Positions 35,313 through 44,784 of a stretch of 64,000 nt of DNA are shown piece by piece. A program made the position numbers and the translations under genes. Within the stretch, counting starts at the first letter, position 1. The number at the start of each line of letters is the position of its first letter. This DNA comes from Sinorhizobium garamanticum (GTDB lineage Bacteria > Pseudomonadota > Alphaproteobacteria > Rhizobiales > Rhizobiaceae), in contig NZ_CP120374.1 in NCBI RefSeq assembly GCF_029892065.1, positions 496,001 to 560,000 of the forward strand, in the 5' to 3' direction. The notes under the pieces are model-generated. The model saw nothing but the letters and a program-made list of their open reading frames with translations. It made no database searches and was not told the DNA's origin.

Positions 35313-36236
35313 ATGACCGTGACAATCGCCCGCCACCCAACCAATATCGCCATCCCCACGCCCTGGAGCGTGCGGCTGATGCCTTACATGCTACTGGCGC
35401 CCGCAGTGCTCGTGACGCTCTTCATCGTCTTCTTTCCGATGCTGCAGGCAGTCGTCACCAGCTTCTACGACATGATCCTGTGGAAGCCGAATGCCAGCCG
35501 TTTCGTCGGCTTCGGTAACTATGTGAAGCTGTTCGTCGACCCCATCTTCTGGACGGCGCTCGCAAACACGGCGATCTGGATCGGCCTCACCGTGCCGCTA
35601 CAAATGGGTCTCGGCCTGGTGACGGCACTGCTCCTCAACCGCGAGTTTCCCTGGCGTGGGCTGGCCCGCGCGCTCATCATCATTCCGTGGGCACTCCCAA
35701 GCGTCGTGATCGCTCTCATGTGGCGCTGGATCTACGATCCCAATACCGGCGTGCTGAACGACGTCCTCATCCACCTCTCCATCGTGCAGTCCGCGGTGCC
35801 GTGGCTTGCCGATCCCGACCTCGCACTCTACGCGATCATCGCGACACTCACCTGGCAGGGCTTTCCCTTTTTCGCCGTGATGATCCTCGCCGGGCTCCAG
35901 GGCATTCCCAAGAGCCATTATGAGGCCGCCGCCATCGACGGGGCGACGCCATGGCGAAAATTCGTCCACATCACCCTGCCCGGCATCGCACCGGTGCTGG
36001 CGACGGCGGGATTGCTCCGCGTCATCTGGGTCGCCAACTCGATGGACGTGATCTTCGTCATGACCGGAGGCGGACCGGGCTATGCCACCCACACGCTGCC
36101 GCTCTATGCCTTCATCCGCGCCCGACAGAATCTCGACTTCGGTTACGGCACTGCGATCGCCGTGACCTTCACGATCCTGCTCGGGGCCGTCGTCGCCGCC
36201 TATCTGGCCCGCACCATGCGCGAGGTAGAACGATGA
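35313..36236 (+). CDS. Sugar ABC permease, MalF type
   Basis: A 307-residue, six-helix permease. The N-terminal helix is PYMLLAPAVLVTLFIVFFPM, and the EAA loop reads YEAAAIDGATPWRKFVHITL. It follows the binding-protein gene by 117 nt containing two hairpins and overlaps the next permease by 4 nt (ATGA). Confidence 0.92.
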   Translation: MTVTIARHPTNIAIPTPWSVRLMPYMLLAPAVLVTLFIVFFPMLQAVVTSFYDMILWKPNASRFVGFGNYVKLFVDPIFWTALANTAIWIGLTVPLQMGLGLVTALLLNREFPWRGLARALIIIPWALPSVVIALMWRWIYDPNTGVLNDVLIHLSIVQSAVPWLADPDLALYAIIATLTWQGFPFFAVMILAGLQGIPKSHYEAAAIDGATPWRKFVHITLPGIAPVLATAGLLRVIWVANSMDVIFVMTGGGPGYATHTLPLYAFIRARQNLDFGYGTAIAVTFTILLGAVVAAYLARTMREVER

Positions 36237-37066
36237 ACGGGCCAGGCACCATACGTCGCATCCTCACCACGGACCTGCCGGTGCTCCTGATCGTGCTCTT
36301 CGCGATGGGGCCCTTCGCCTGGATGGTCCTGACCTCGCTCACGCCGACGGCGACGCTCAACGCCACCGGCGTCTCGGTTTCGCCCGCCGGCTGGAGCCTC
36401 GACAATTATGCGCGGCTTCTGCGCCAGACGTCCTTTCTCGACAACATGCTGGACAGCCTGATCATTGCCTGCGGCACGGTCGCGCTCGGATTGGCGGTCG
36501 CTGTGACCGCTGCCTATGCCTTCTCGCGCTTCCGCTTCACCGGCCGCAAGCTGCTGATGCTGCAGTTCCTGCTGATCAACATGTTCCCCGTCGTGCTGCT
36601 CATCCTGCCGCTCTTCATCCTGATGCGGCGGATCGGCATCCTCGACACGCATTTCGGCCTCGTTCTCGCCAATGCGACGGTCGCCATTCCCTTCGCCGTC
36701 TGGATGATGACGAGCTATGTCGGCGCGATTCCGAAGAGCCTCGACGAGGCGGCCATGATCGACGGCTGCTCGCGGCTGACGGCGCTTCGCCGCGTCGTTC
36801 TGCCACTCACCATGCCCGGCATCATCTCGACCGGCATCTACATCTTCATCACCGCCTGGAACGAATATCTCTACGCCTTGACGCTCGGCGGCCGCAATGT
36901 GCGGCCCGTCACCGTCGCCATCCAGACCCTGATCGGCGAGTACCAGATCGAATGGGGCCTTCTCGCTGCCGGCGCGGTGGTGGGCGCCATGCCGGCAACA
37001 ATCCTCTTCCTCCTCGTCCAGCGCCGCCTGATCGGCGGACTGACGCAGGGCGCGGTGAAGGGGTGA
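36233..37066 (+). CDS. Sugar ABC permease, MalG type
   Basis: A 277-residue permease starting at ATG 36233, overlapping the first permease stop. The EAA motif is [20 protein letters not shown], and the last helices ([24 protein letters not shown]) end in GLTQGAVKG, typical for MalG partners. It pairs with the preceding permease and the divergent ATPase. Confidence 0.93.
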   Translation: MNGPGTIRRILTTDLPVLLIVLFAMGPFAWMVLTSLTPTATLNATGVSVSPAGWSLDNYARLLRQTSFLDNMLDSLIIACGTVALGLAVAVTAAYAFSRFRFTGRKLLMLQFLLINMFPVVLLILPLFILMRRIGILDTHFGLVLANATVAIPFAVWMMTSYVGAIPKSLDEAAMIDGCSRLTALRRVVLPLTMPGIISTGIYIFITAWNEYLYALTLGGRNVRPVTVAIQTLIGEYQIEWGLLAAGAVVGAMPATILFLLVQRRLIGGLTQGAVKG

Positions 37067-37088
37067 CGCTCATGAAAGAGGACAGCCA

Positions 37089-37970
37089 ATGAACCCCGTC
37101 GGGTTGATCTCCATGCAATATGCGCGGCCCTTCACGGCCGAACACTTTCCGCTTTTCCACGAGATGCGCAGGCTCGGCTACGACTTCGTCGAACTGCTGG
37201 TGCCCGAGCCCGGTGAACTCGATCTTGCGGAGACCCGCAAGGCCCTGGAAGCGGCCGAACTCTCCGTTGTGCTTGCCGCCCGCGTGAACCTCCAGCGCAA
37301 CCTTTCCTCCGACGACCCGGCAGCCCGCCGCGCCGGCATCGACTACCTGAAATACGCCGCCGACTGCGCGGCTGCGCTCGGCGCCACGATCGTCGGCGGT
37401 CCACTGACGGGCAACCCCCTCGTCTTCGCCGGACGGCCGCCGCAACCGGTCGCGGAGGAGGAACGGCGCGCGCGCAAGGCGCGCTCGGTCGCCGGGCTGA
37501 AGGAAGCCGGCGACCACGCGGCGGCGCTCGGCGTCATGTTTGCGGTCGAGCCGCTCAACCGCTTCGAGAGCGACGTGCTCTGCACGACAAAGCAGGCGAT
37601 CGAGCTTCTCGATGCGGTCCAACACCCGGCGGTCCAATTGATGCTCGACACCTTCCATATGCACATGGAGGAGGCTTCGATCGCCGAGGCGATCCGCCTC
37701 GGCGGCAAGCGCGTCGTGCATTTCCAGGCGAACGAAAACCATCGCGGCTTTCCGGGAACGGGCGCGACCGACTGGGTCGAGGTGTTCCGCGCGTTGCGCG
37801 AGATCGGCTACGAGGGGCCGGTATCGCTGGAGCCCTTCCGGCGCGACGACGACCGGTTCGGCGTGCCCTTTGCCCAGTGGCGGCCGCCGCACGAGGACGA
37901 GAGCGCACGCCTCAGAGCCAGCGCTGAATTCATCAAATCCCACATCCTGCTTACGGAATATCGTCGATGA
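37089..37970 (+). CDS. Sugar phosphate isomerase/epimerase (TIM barrel)
   Basis: A 293-residue AP-endonuclease-2-like barrel. Metal-binding positions appear in [34 protein letters not shown] and VSLEPFRR. Family members isomerise or epimerise ketoses (tagatose 3-epimerase-like) or act on inositol derivatives. AGGACAGCC precedes the start. It overlaps the following dehydrogenase gene by 4 nt, so the two enzymes likely act in sequence on the imported sugar. Confidence 0.88.
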   Translation: MNPVGLISMQYARPFTAEHFPLFHEMRRLGYDFVELLVPEPGELDLAETRKALEAAELSVVLAARVNLQRNLSSDDPAARRAGIDYLKYAADCAAALGATIVGGPLTGNPLVFAGRPPQPVAEEERRARKARSVAGLKEAGDHAAALGVMFAVEPLNRFESDVLCTTKQAIELLDAVQHPAVQLMLDTFHMHMEEASIAEAIRLGGKRVVHFQANENHRGFPGTGATDWVEVFRALREIGYEGPVSLEPFRRDDDRFGVPFAQWRPPHEDESARLRASAEFIKSHILLTEYRR

Positions 37971-38962
37971 CACTTAAGATCGGTTGGATCGGGTGCGGTG
38001 TACACGCCACCCAGATGCTGCTCCCGCAACTCGTTCGCCATGACGTTGAGCTCGCAGCCCTCTGCGACATCGATGGCAAGCGCCTCGCCTCGGCCGGCCG
38101 GCAGTTCGGCGTATCTCGGCTGACAAGCGACGCCGCCGAGCTGATCTCCATGTCGGGCATCGACGCCATCGGCATGGCGGTCGGGCCCGACCAGCATCTC
38201 GCCTTCGGCAAGGCGGCGCTCGCGCGCGGTCTTCCCGTCTTCATGGAGAAGCCGCCGTCAGGCAGCGCCGCTGGCGCGCGGGAACTGCTGGCGGCCTCCG
38301 AGAAATCCGGCAAGCCGCTGCTGGTCGGCTTCATGAAGCGCTATTCCGCCGGCAACAGGATCGCCGCGAACATCCTGCGCTCCGGCCGCTTCGGCGAGAT
38401 CTACGGCCTGACCGGCTATTACATGACCGCGCCGGGCTATTTCGCCGGTAACGTGGACTATACCGGCTTCTTCCTGCACCATTGCGTACACTACATGGAC
38501 CTCGTGTCCTTCCTAGTGTCGCCCGTCTCCAGACTTTCGGCCCGCAAGGTGGAGAAGGAGCGCGGCAAGGTGCTGTTCCACGTCCATTTCGACTTCGAAT
38601 GCGGTGCGATCGGCACGATTGCCATGGGCACCACGCAATCGCGCGGGGCGCCGGTCGAACGCATCGAGATCATGGGCGACCATCAGCGCATCGAGATCGA
38701 CAACGTCATCGAGGTGCGCTGGAACCGCAATCCGCCCTTCAAGGTGGACGATCCGGCGGCAACGCTTTCCGATACGGTCGACAGCCTCACCTGGAAGCCG
38801 AACTTCACGGCGGCGGCGAACGAGGACCCGAAGGGCTACCATTCGCTTCTCGCTGACGTTGTTCCGACGCTTGGCGGAGCGACGACCGCGGCTCCAACCA
38901 TCCGCGACGGCGTCGTCGCCATGGAGCGCTTGGAAACGCTGCGGCGCGAACTCGCCCTTTGA
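37967..38962 (+). CDS. Gfo/Idh/MocA-family oxidoreductase
   Basis: A 331-residue NAD(P)-dependent dehydrogenase. The Rossmann start is [19 protein letters not shown], the substrate-side signature is FMEKPPSG with the likely catalytic Lys, and the second domain holds [11 protein letters not shown] with the His pair. It probably oxidises a hydroxyl of the sugar handled by the isomerase. It is the last intact gene of the operon; debris follows immediately. Confidence 0.88.
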   Translation: MTLKIGWIGCGVHATQMLLPQLVRHDVELAALCDIDGKRLASAGRQFGVSRLTSDAAELISMSGIDAIGMAVGPDQHLAFGKAALARGLPVFMEKPPSGSAAGARELLAASEKSGKPLLVGFMKRYSAGNRIAANILRSGRFGEIYGLTGYYMTAPGYFAGNVDYTGFFLHHCVHYMDLVSFLVSPVSRLSARKVEKERGKVLFHVHFDFECGAIGTIAMGTTQSRGAPVERIEIMGDHQRIEIDNVIEVRWNRNPPFKVDDPAATLSDTVDSLTWKPNFTAAANEDPKGYHSLLADVVPTLGGATTAAPTIRDGVVAMERLETLRRELAL

Positions 38963-38969
38963 TCAAAAA

Positions 38970-39180
38970 TCATTCGTAGAGCGTCCGGGCAAGGCCGATG
39001 CGCTGGCGCTGTCCGGCGGACAGGGTGGCGCCGCCGGCGCCGGTCCGCGTGTCATAGCCTTCCGGCATCGACCGAATCATCTGATGCACCGGCCTGCTCG
39101 GCCGCCTCGATGATCGCCACCGGGTCCGCATCCCTGGCGGTCCGGCCGATGGTCTCGGCGATCGTTCTTCGAGATTCGAC
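38970..39180 (-). pseudogene. Type I secretion ABC ATPase remnant (PrtD-like)
   Basis: Read on the minus strand, [20 protein letters not shown], then [12 protein letters not shown] in one frame and [20 protein letters not shown], then [15 protein letters not shown] in another, reproduce the region before and across the ABC signature of PrtD/HlyB-type exporters. A frame change lies near 39070. Both the Walker A side and the Walker B side are absent. Only about 70 codons survive. Confidence 0.75.
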
Positions 39181-39564
39181 AAGGCCGATGGGCGTTGCGG
39201 AATATAGGATCTCTGCAGCCCTCCCCGAACCATTGCAGGAGCTCCCCACAGAGGCGGAATTTGCACGCGGGGTCCCATTGATGTCGCTCGTGAAGCTGCG
39301 CACAGAGGTTGAGCGTGAAATCCGCCCACTGATGGCCAACCAGGCCGAGGGCGAGCGATCGGCCGCTCTGGGCCGATGCTAACGGAGCTCCAGCGACTCG
39401 GACTAGCGCCGCAAACAGCCGAGCGGTTCCGAAACGCCCTTCACGCGATGAACCGCGCAGCGCACGGATTGGACGTGGCGACCGCGGAAGCATTTGAGGC
39501 GACCGAGATTGCTGTCGCCTTCCTTGCTGAGCTTCGAGCGATCCGCAACAGCCGATCCTCGTGA
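39110..39564 (+). pseudogene. Frameshifted hypothetical gene, HEPN/DUF4145-like
   Basis: Two overlapping frames seem to be one gene. The first ends [20 protein letters not shown], then SAALGRC with stop at 39382. The second starts at 39376 with [20 protein letters not shown], then [11 protein letters not shown]. The second half resembles the end of DUF4145/HEPN-like helical proteins (a conserved NRAAHG). The frames overlap as ATGCTAA. The beginning is unclear because it overlaps the secretion ATPase remnant on the other strand. Confidence 0.5.
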
Positions 39565-39683
39565 TCAGCAACATTCGGCGGCCATTGCTCCGCCAAACAT
39601 TCCCACATCGGCGGGGTCCGCGCCCAGGACGCCTCCGACAATGAATAGCGCCCCGGCTTCGGTCGAATGTTCCAGGGGTACAT

Positions 39684-39707
39684 TATGCGATTTTCGAAGC
39701 ACAGAGC
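39684..39707 (+). repeat. TATGCGA repeat, copy C
   Basis: A 24-base unit TATGCGAT ... TTTCGAAG ... CACAGAGC, preceded by TGTTCCAGGGGTACAT. It is in the same orientation as copies A and B. With copy B it brackets the whole sugar ABC operon and the remnants at its end. Confidence 0.55.
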
Positions 39708-39780
39708 GTGAACAGCAATCGACCTGTTCTCATTGCACTCCGGTCAAAGCAGGCGCCGATGGGGCAATCCCTTTTGGGCG

Positions 39781-40812
39781 CTAGAACAGCAGTTGGACCT
39801 TCATGGATTTGTTCCTGTCGGCGGCGGTTTCGAAGGCTTTGGCGGCGTCCTCGAGTGGGAAGGTTCCGGTCACGAGCGGTTTCAGGTCGAACCGGCGATG
39901 GTTGATGAGGTCGACGGCAAGACCGAACTCCTCGTGGAACCGGAACGTCCCCTTCATCTCGATTTCCTTGGCGACCACCATGTTCTGCGGGATGGTGACA
40001 TCGCCGCCGAGGCCGAGCTGGACGAGAACGCCGCGTGGTCTCAGAACCTCCAGACCGGAACGCAGGGCGCTCTGGTTGCCGGACGCCTCGAACTGGACGT
40101 CGAAGTATCCCTTGTTTGCCGAGTAAGCCGAAAGCGTTTCCGCGTTGCTCGCTACATTGATGACCCGGTCGGCGCCGACCTCGAGCGCCTTCTTCAGAAC
40201 CGCATCCATTACATCCGTCGCGACGATCTCACGGGCGCCGTGCGCACGCGCCGCGATGATGGCCAGCGCGCCAATCGGCCCACAGCCGGTGACGAGAACC
40301 CGCTTGTCGGTGAGCGCGCCAGCACGCACGACCGCGTGCAACGCCACGGCGAACGGTTCAGCCATCGCCGCTTCGTGGATCGACACGCCGTTCGCCACCT
40401 TGTGGCATTGCCATTGTTCAGCGACGAGGCGCTGGCGGAACGCACCCTGGATATGCGGCATCGGCATGGCGCTGCCGTAGAAGCGCATGTTGAGGCAATG
40501 GTTCTGCTGCCCCTTCAGGCAGTAGTCGCAGGTATTGCAGGGCCGGCTCGGCGAGATGGCGACCCGGTCGCCGACTGCGAAGCCGGAAACGCCCTCCCCC
40601 AGAGCCTTGATCGTGCCGGCCACTTCGTGCCCGAGGATCATCGGCTCGCGGACGCGCACCGTGCCGAAGCCGCCGTGATTGTAGTAATGCAGATCGGAGC
40701 CGCAGATGCCGCCGGCCTCGATGGCCACCTCCACCTGTCCGGGGCCGGGGCTTTCGACCTCTCTTTCCTCAATGCGCAGATCCTTGGCGGCGTGGATGAC
40801 GACGGCTTTCAT
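39781..40812 (-). CDS. idnD: Zn-dependent dehydrogenase, L-idonate 5-dehydrogenase type
   Basis: A 343-residue medium-chain dehydrogenase. Catalytic zinc residues are in GGICGSDLHYY and GHEVAG, structural zinc cysteines in CNTCDYCLKGQQNHC, and the cofactor motif is VTGCGPIGALAI. The length and HYYNHGGFG/VREPMILGHE pattern fit IdnD-type enzymes, which convert L-idonate to 5-ketogluconate. The neighbours (gluconokinase and a 5-ketogluconate reductase-like SDR) support this. A related sugar-acid or polyol substrate is possible. Confidence 0.82.
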   Translation of the reverse strand: MKAVVIHAAKDLRIEEREVESPGPGQVEVAIEAGGICGSDLHYYNHGGFGTVRVREPMILGHEVAGTIKALGEGVSGFAVGDRVAISPSRPCNTCDYCLKGQQNHCLNMRFYGSAMPMPHIQGAFRQRLVAEQWQCHKVANGVSIHEAAMAEPFAVALHAVVRAGALTDKRVLVTGCGPIGALAIIAARAHGAREIVATDVMDAVLKKALEVGADRVINVASNAETLSAYSANKGYFDVQFEASGNQSALRSGLEVLRPRGVLVQLGLGGDVTIPQNMVVAKEIEMKGTFRFHEEFGLAVDLINHRRFDLKPLVTGTFPLEDAAKAFETAADRNKSMKVQLLF

Positions 40813-40822
40813 CGGGCTTCTC

Positions 40823-41770
40823 TCAGATAACGGGGGTCAACAGGGCGGCGCCGGCAAAATGGGCCGCGAGATTGTCGCGCACCAGCTTGCCCATTGCCTT
40901 GCGGGTTTCGACCGTGCCCGATGCATGATGCGGCTGCACCAGGACATTGTCGAGCTTCAGAAAGCGCGGGTTGAGCTTCGGCTCGCCTTCGAAGACATCG
41001 AGCGCCGCCGATCCCAGCGTGCCGTTTTCCAACGCCTCGAGCAGCGCTTCTTCATCGATGTTGGACGCCCGCGAGATGTTGATCAACATGCCGTCCGAAC
41101 CGAGCGCCGCAATCACGTCTTTCGAGACGATGTGACGGGTCTCGGCCGATGCGGCCAGCGTCACGAACAGGAAGTCGGCATGGCACGCCAGCGCGACGGG
41201 ATCGGCGATGAAGGCCATGCCTTCCCCATACGGCTTGTCGGCAACGTCGCTATAGGCGATATCCATATCGAAGCCGCGCAGGCGCTTGGCGACCTCGAAG
41301 CCGATGCGACCGAGACCAAGTACGCCGGCCTTGCGGCCCCAGACGCGGCGCTTCAGCGGATAAAGACCCTTGGCCTCCCAGCTTCCGTCCTTCACCCAGG
41401 TTTCGGCGCCGATCATGCCGCGCGACTGGCACAGCATCATCGCAATGCCAAGATCGGCGACATCATTGGTCAGCACGTCCGGCGTGTTGGTGACGCGGAT
41501 GCCCCTCGCCCGGCAGGCCGCCAGATCGACGGCATCGTAACCCACGCCGTAGACAGAGATGACTTCGAGCTTAGGAAGCCTTTCAATCAGGGCGGCCGAG
41601 GCGCCGAGCTCGCCGCGCGTGGCGATCGCGCGAATGCTCTCGGCATGCCGGTCGATCAAGGCATCGCTGTCTTCCGCCTCGTAGAGCTTGTGGACGATAT
41701 AGCGGCCCTCGAGTTCGACGAGGTCCCAGTCCGGATAAGGCCCCGTCATCAAGATTTCCGGTCTGCTCAT
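40823..41770 (-). CDS. D-2-hydroxyacid dehydrogenase
   Basis: A 315-residue enzyme of the GhrB/2-ketogluconate reductase group. The NAD(P)-binding motif is GLGRIGFEVAKRL. Catalytic Arg is in NISRASNIDEE, Glu in VFEGEPKLNP and His in QPHHASGT. In this context it may reduce 2-ketogluconate to gluconate, feeding the gluconokinase next to it. Hydroxypyruvate or glyoxylate reduction is the alternative. Confidence 0.85.
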   Translation of the reverse strand: MSRPEILMTGPYPDWDLVELEGRYIVHKLYEAEDSDALIDRHAESIRAIATRGELGASAALIERLPKLEVISVYGVGYDAVDLAACRARGIRVTNTPDVLTNDVADLGIAMMLCQSRGMIGAETWVKDGSWEAKGLYPLKRRVWGRKAGVLGLGRIGFEVAKRLRGFDMDIAYSDVADKPYGEGMAFIADPVALACHADFLFVTLAASAETRHIVSKDVIAALGSDGMLINISRASNIDEEALLEALENGTLGSAALDVFEGEPKLNPRFLKLDNVLVQPHHASGTVETRKAMGKLVRDNLAAHFAGAALLTPVI

Positions 41771-41783
41771 TGTTCTCCTCCGA

Positions 41784-42344
41784 TCAGTAGGTCTGGCCTG
41801 CGTTTCTCTTGCGGGCAGCCAGAAGCGTCATGGCCATCGCGACGATGGCCTCCAGCGATTGATTGATGTCCAGCGTCACCACGTCCTTCTCGCCCGTCGG
41901 CAGTTCGAGCGTGGCGAATTGGCTGTCGAGAAGCAAAAGCGGCATGTATTCGTGCTGGCGCCCCGCCATGCGCGCCGCCAGCAGCGCGCGGTCGCCTTGC
42001 AGGAAGACGAATGTCATCGGGCGCCCGGCGAGCATCCGCAGCCGATCGCGATAGCACCGCCTTAGGGCTGAGCAGGAAACAACGATGTCCCTCGCCGCGC
42101 CCAACTCCCTGCCGAGCGCGTCAAGCCAGGGCCACCGATCGTGATCATCAATCGGGATGCCCATCCGCATCTTCTCGACATTGGCCGCAGGATGCAGGCT
42201 ATCGCCTTCCACGAACGGGCAATCGAGATATCCGGCAAGCCGCTCCCCGACCGAGCTTTTGCCGCAGCCGGATACGCCCATCACCACGATCGGGCCGAAG
42301 GCGCTCGCCACCTTAGAGGCTGGTCGTGATGCCGCCGTCGACAT
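41784..42344 (-). CDS. gntK: Gluconokinase
   Basis: About 186 residues from MSTAASRP (ATG at 42344, overlapping the SDR gene by 32 nt). A GTG at 42311, one base after the SDR stop, gives 175 residues and is nearly as likely. Walker A is MGVSGCGKSSVGERLA, followed by FVEGDSLHP, NVEKMRMGIPIDDHDRWPWL and CSALRRCYRDRLR, all diagnostic for GntK. It phosphorylates gluconate to 6-phosphogluconate for the Entner-Doudoroff or pentose phosphate route. Confidence 0.92.
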   Translation of the reverse strand: MSTAASRPASKVASAFGPIVVMGVSGCGKSSVGERLAGYLDCPFVEGDSLHPAANVEKMRMGIPIDDHDRWPWLDALGRELGAARDIVVSCSALRRCYRDRLRMLAGRPMTFVFLQGDRALLAARMAGRQHEYMPLLLLDSQFATLELPTGEKDVVTLDINQSLEAIVAMAMTLLAARKRNAGQTY

Positions 42345-43083
42345 AAAGCGTGTGTCCGTTGACGAAGGAGGAAGCCCTGGCTGACAGGTAAACCGCCGCG
42401 CCGACCAGTTCCTCGACATTGCCCCAGCGGCCGGCCGGCGTGCGCTTCTCCAGCCAGGACGAGAATTCGGTGCTGTCGACCAGCGCCTGATTGAGCGGCG
42501 TCTTGAAATAGCCGGGCGCGATCGCATTGATCTGCAGGCCGTATCGCGCCCAATCCGCACACATGCCGCGCGTCAGATTCTTCACCGCCCCCTTGGTCGC
42601 CGTATAGGGCGCAATACCGGGACGGGCGAGTTCACTCTGCACCGAAGCGATGTTGATGATTTTGCCGCGCCCTCGCCCAATCATGTGGCGGGCAACCGCC
42701 TGGCCGACATAAAAGACGCTGGAGATATTTGTCTTGAGCAACTGTTCCCAACGGTCGGCAGGAAAGTCTTCCAGTGGCGCACGGAACTGCGTGCCGGCGT
42801 TGTTGATCAGGATGTCGATCGCACCGATACCCTCCTCGATTGCATCCACACCGCGCCGAACTGCTTCCGCATCCGTTACGTCGAAGTCCGCGACATCGAT
42901 GGCACCGTGACCTTCGTTCTTGAGGGCTGTTGCAGCACCTGCGAGCCTGGCCTCGTCTCGTCCGTTCAGCACGATCGACGCGCCGTGTTGCGCGAGCCCG
43001 CGCGCCAAGGCAAGGCCTATCCCTTGCGACGATCCTGTGACCAACGCGCGGGAACCGGAAAGATCAAATAGCGGGAAGGTCAT
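42313..43083 (-). CDS. idnO: SDR, gluconate 5-dehydrogenase type
   Basis: A 256-residue short-chain dehydrogenase starting at MTFPLFDLSG, with AAGGAAGTTTC before the ATG. The cofactor motif is TGSSQGIGLALARG, the active-site Tyr and Lys are in YTATKGAVKN, and NNAGTQFRAPLEDF is present. The pattern fits 5-ketogluconate reductase (IdnO/Ga5DH), which makes gluconate for the kinase that follows. The exact substrate is inferred from IdnD and GntK beside it. Confidence 0.83.
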   Translation of the reverse strand: MTFPLFDLSGSRALVTGSSQGIGLALARGLAQHGASIVLNGRDEARLAGAATALKNEGHGAIDVADFDVTDAEAVRRGVDAIEEGIGAIDILINNAGTQFRAPLEDFPADRWEQLLKTNISSVFYVGQAVARHMIGRGRGKIINIASVQSELARPGIAPYTATKGAVKNLTRGMCADWARYGLQINAIAPGYFKTPLNQALVDSTEFSSWLEKRTPAGRWGNVEELVGAAVYLSARASSFVNGHTLYVDGGITTSL

Positions 43084-43144
43084 GAAACTTCCTTGCGAGG
43101 ATAGAAATGAAAACACCACACGGCGGCAGGGCGGCAGGCCGGGC

Positions 43145-43819
43145 TCAGATATCTACGACCAGCCCCTTGGTCTTCAAAACCGATTCCAGCTTGCTAACTT
43201 CGATCACCGACTTGCCCTGTTTATAGGCCTCGATATAGCCAGCCTCGGCATCCTCGCGGGTCTGCGAAAGACGTGCGGCTTCCTGGGCCTCGGCGCGCCG
43301 GACGACCACCAGACCGTCGGCATCGCCCACGATTATATCGCCGGGATTGATGATTTCCCCGCCGACGATGATCGGGTCGTTGACGGCGGCGATCGTTTCC
43401 TTGACCGTACCCTTGATGCAGACACTGAGCGAGAAGACCGGGAAGCCGAGCTCCTTCAATTGAAGAGTGTCACGCACGCCTGTATCGGTCACGAGACCGC
43501 CGATACCCTTGGCAAGACAGGCATTGGCCAAAACGTCGCCGAAGGAACCGGCTTCTTCATATTCGCCGGCCGACACGACGATGATGTCGCCCGGCTTGGC
43601 GTAGTTAATGGCGAGTTGCAGCATGATGTTGTCACGCGGCGCGCATCTTACGGTAAAGGCCGGACCACACAGCTTCATGCGATAATCGACCGGCTTCAGG
43701 CGGGAGGAAAGCGCCCCCTTGCGTCCCTGGGCTTCGTGGATGGTCGCAGGCGAAAATTTGGACAGCGCCTCGATGTCGGCCCGGCTGGGACGTTCGACGA
43801 TGTCTTTGATATGGATCAT
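43145..43819 (-). CDS. RraA-like family protein
   Basis: A 224-residue member of the RraA/HMG-aldolase fold. The active-site loop reads GIGGLVTDTGVRD, and the region DIIVVSAGEYEEAG-SFGDVLA precedes it; DNIMLQLAINYAKPGD supports the match. Family members are metal-dependent 4-hydroxy-4-methyl-2-oxoglutarate or oxaloacetate aldolases/decarboxylases, or RNase E inhibitors. Within a sugar-acid operon an aldolase or decarboxylase role is more likely. Confidence 0.85.
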   Translation of the reverse strand: MIHIKDIVERPSRADIEALSKFSPATIHEAQGRKGALSSRLKPVDYRMKLCGPAFTVRCAPRDNIMLQLAINYAKPGDIIVVSAGEYEEAGSFGDVLANACLAKGIGGLVTDTGVRDTLQLKELGFPVFSLSVCIKGTVKETIAAVNDPIIVGGEIINPGDIIVGDADGLVVVRRAEAQEAARLSQTREDAEAGYIEAYKQGKSVIEVSKLESVLKTKGLVVDI

Positions 43820-43917
43820 AAGAAACTCCCATGGTGAGACCGACGGCGGGCATTTCCCGCCGCCTGGAGTGTTCGATGTTTTGAGATTGGTTTGGCTGAG
43901 CCGAGCAAGAATTGGGC

Positions 43918-44754
43918 TTACGGGATTGGGTTGAACTTCAGCTCAGAGAGCGGTACGACCTTGTCGGTACGCGTCATCTTGTATTCGGTATCCGGGCCGA
44001 GCCACTTGTCCCAGATCTTATTGAGCTCGCCGGACGTATCGAGCTTATGGAGCACTTCGTTGATCTTGGCGGTCAGGGCAGGATTGTCCTTGGCCATGCC
44101 GATGCCGATCGGCTGGAACAGCATCGGTTCCTCGATCATCCGCATTTCCTTGCCCCTGTTCTTCGATTCATTGACGAACTTGGTCGTCGTCATAGTGTTC
44201 GCCACCATGCCGCGTGCCTTGCCCTGCTGGACGGCGAGGTAGGCGGACGCCGTATCCTGGAAGGTCAGCGGCTCCGACTTGTTGAGCTTGATCGACATCT
44301 CCGAGGTAGAGCCCTTGGTCGAAGCGACGCGCTTGCCTTCGTAGTCGGACTTTTTCTTCCCCGGATCGTCCACCGGGACAATTAGCATTTCCTTGGCGAG
44401 GTAATACGGATCACTGAACTGGATCTGCTCGGCGCGGCTCAGGGTATAAGCGAGATTGGCAACGGTGATGTCTACGCGCCCGAGCTTGACTTCCGGCACG
44501 CGGGCTTCGACCGATACCGGCTTGACCTCGGCCTTGACGCCGAGCTCCTTGGCGATGGCATTGCACAGATCGACGTCGAAGCCGGCCATTTCGCGGGTCC
44601 TCAGATCGGGCGCCGCGAAGGGCGGAACATCGGCAAATGTCGCGCAACGCAGCGTCTTGTTTGCCAGGATCGTGTCGAGTTGATCCGCTTTTGCCGGCGT
44701 GGCTGCGGCAGCACCTGCAAGCGCGACCGTGAGCGTGATGCATTTCCAGTTCAT
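43918..44754 (-). CDS. Polar-solute ABC binding protein
   Basis: A 278-residue family 3 periplasmic protein with signal peptide NWKCITLTVALAGAAAATPA. Ligand-pocket landmarks: MAGFDVDLCNAIAKELGV, GRVDITVANLAYTLSRAEQ and QFSDPYYLAKE. The family usually binds amino acids. Here the genes downstream handle sugar acids, so an acidic sugar ligand is possible (inference). An ATPase gene lies 30 nt upstream in the operon. Confidence 0.88.
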   Translation of the reverse strand: MNWKCITLTVALAGAAAATPAKADQLDTILANKTLRCATFADVPPFAAPDLRTREMAGFDVDLCNAIAKELGVKAEVKPVSVEARVPEVKLGRVDITVANLAYTLSRAEQIQFSDPYYLAKEMLIVPVDDPGKKKSDYEGKRVASTKGSTSEMSIKLNKSEPLTFQDTASAYLAVQQGKARGMVANTMTTTKFVNESKNRGKEMRMIEEPMLFQPIGIGMAKDNPALTAKINEVLHKLDTSGELNKIWDKWLGPDTEYKMTRTDKVVPLSELKFNPIP

Positions 44755-44784
44755 TGCTGTTCTCCTTGTATTTTCTCGTGAGTA

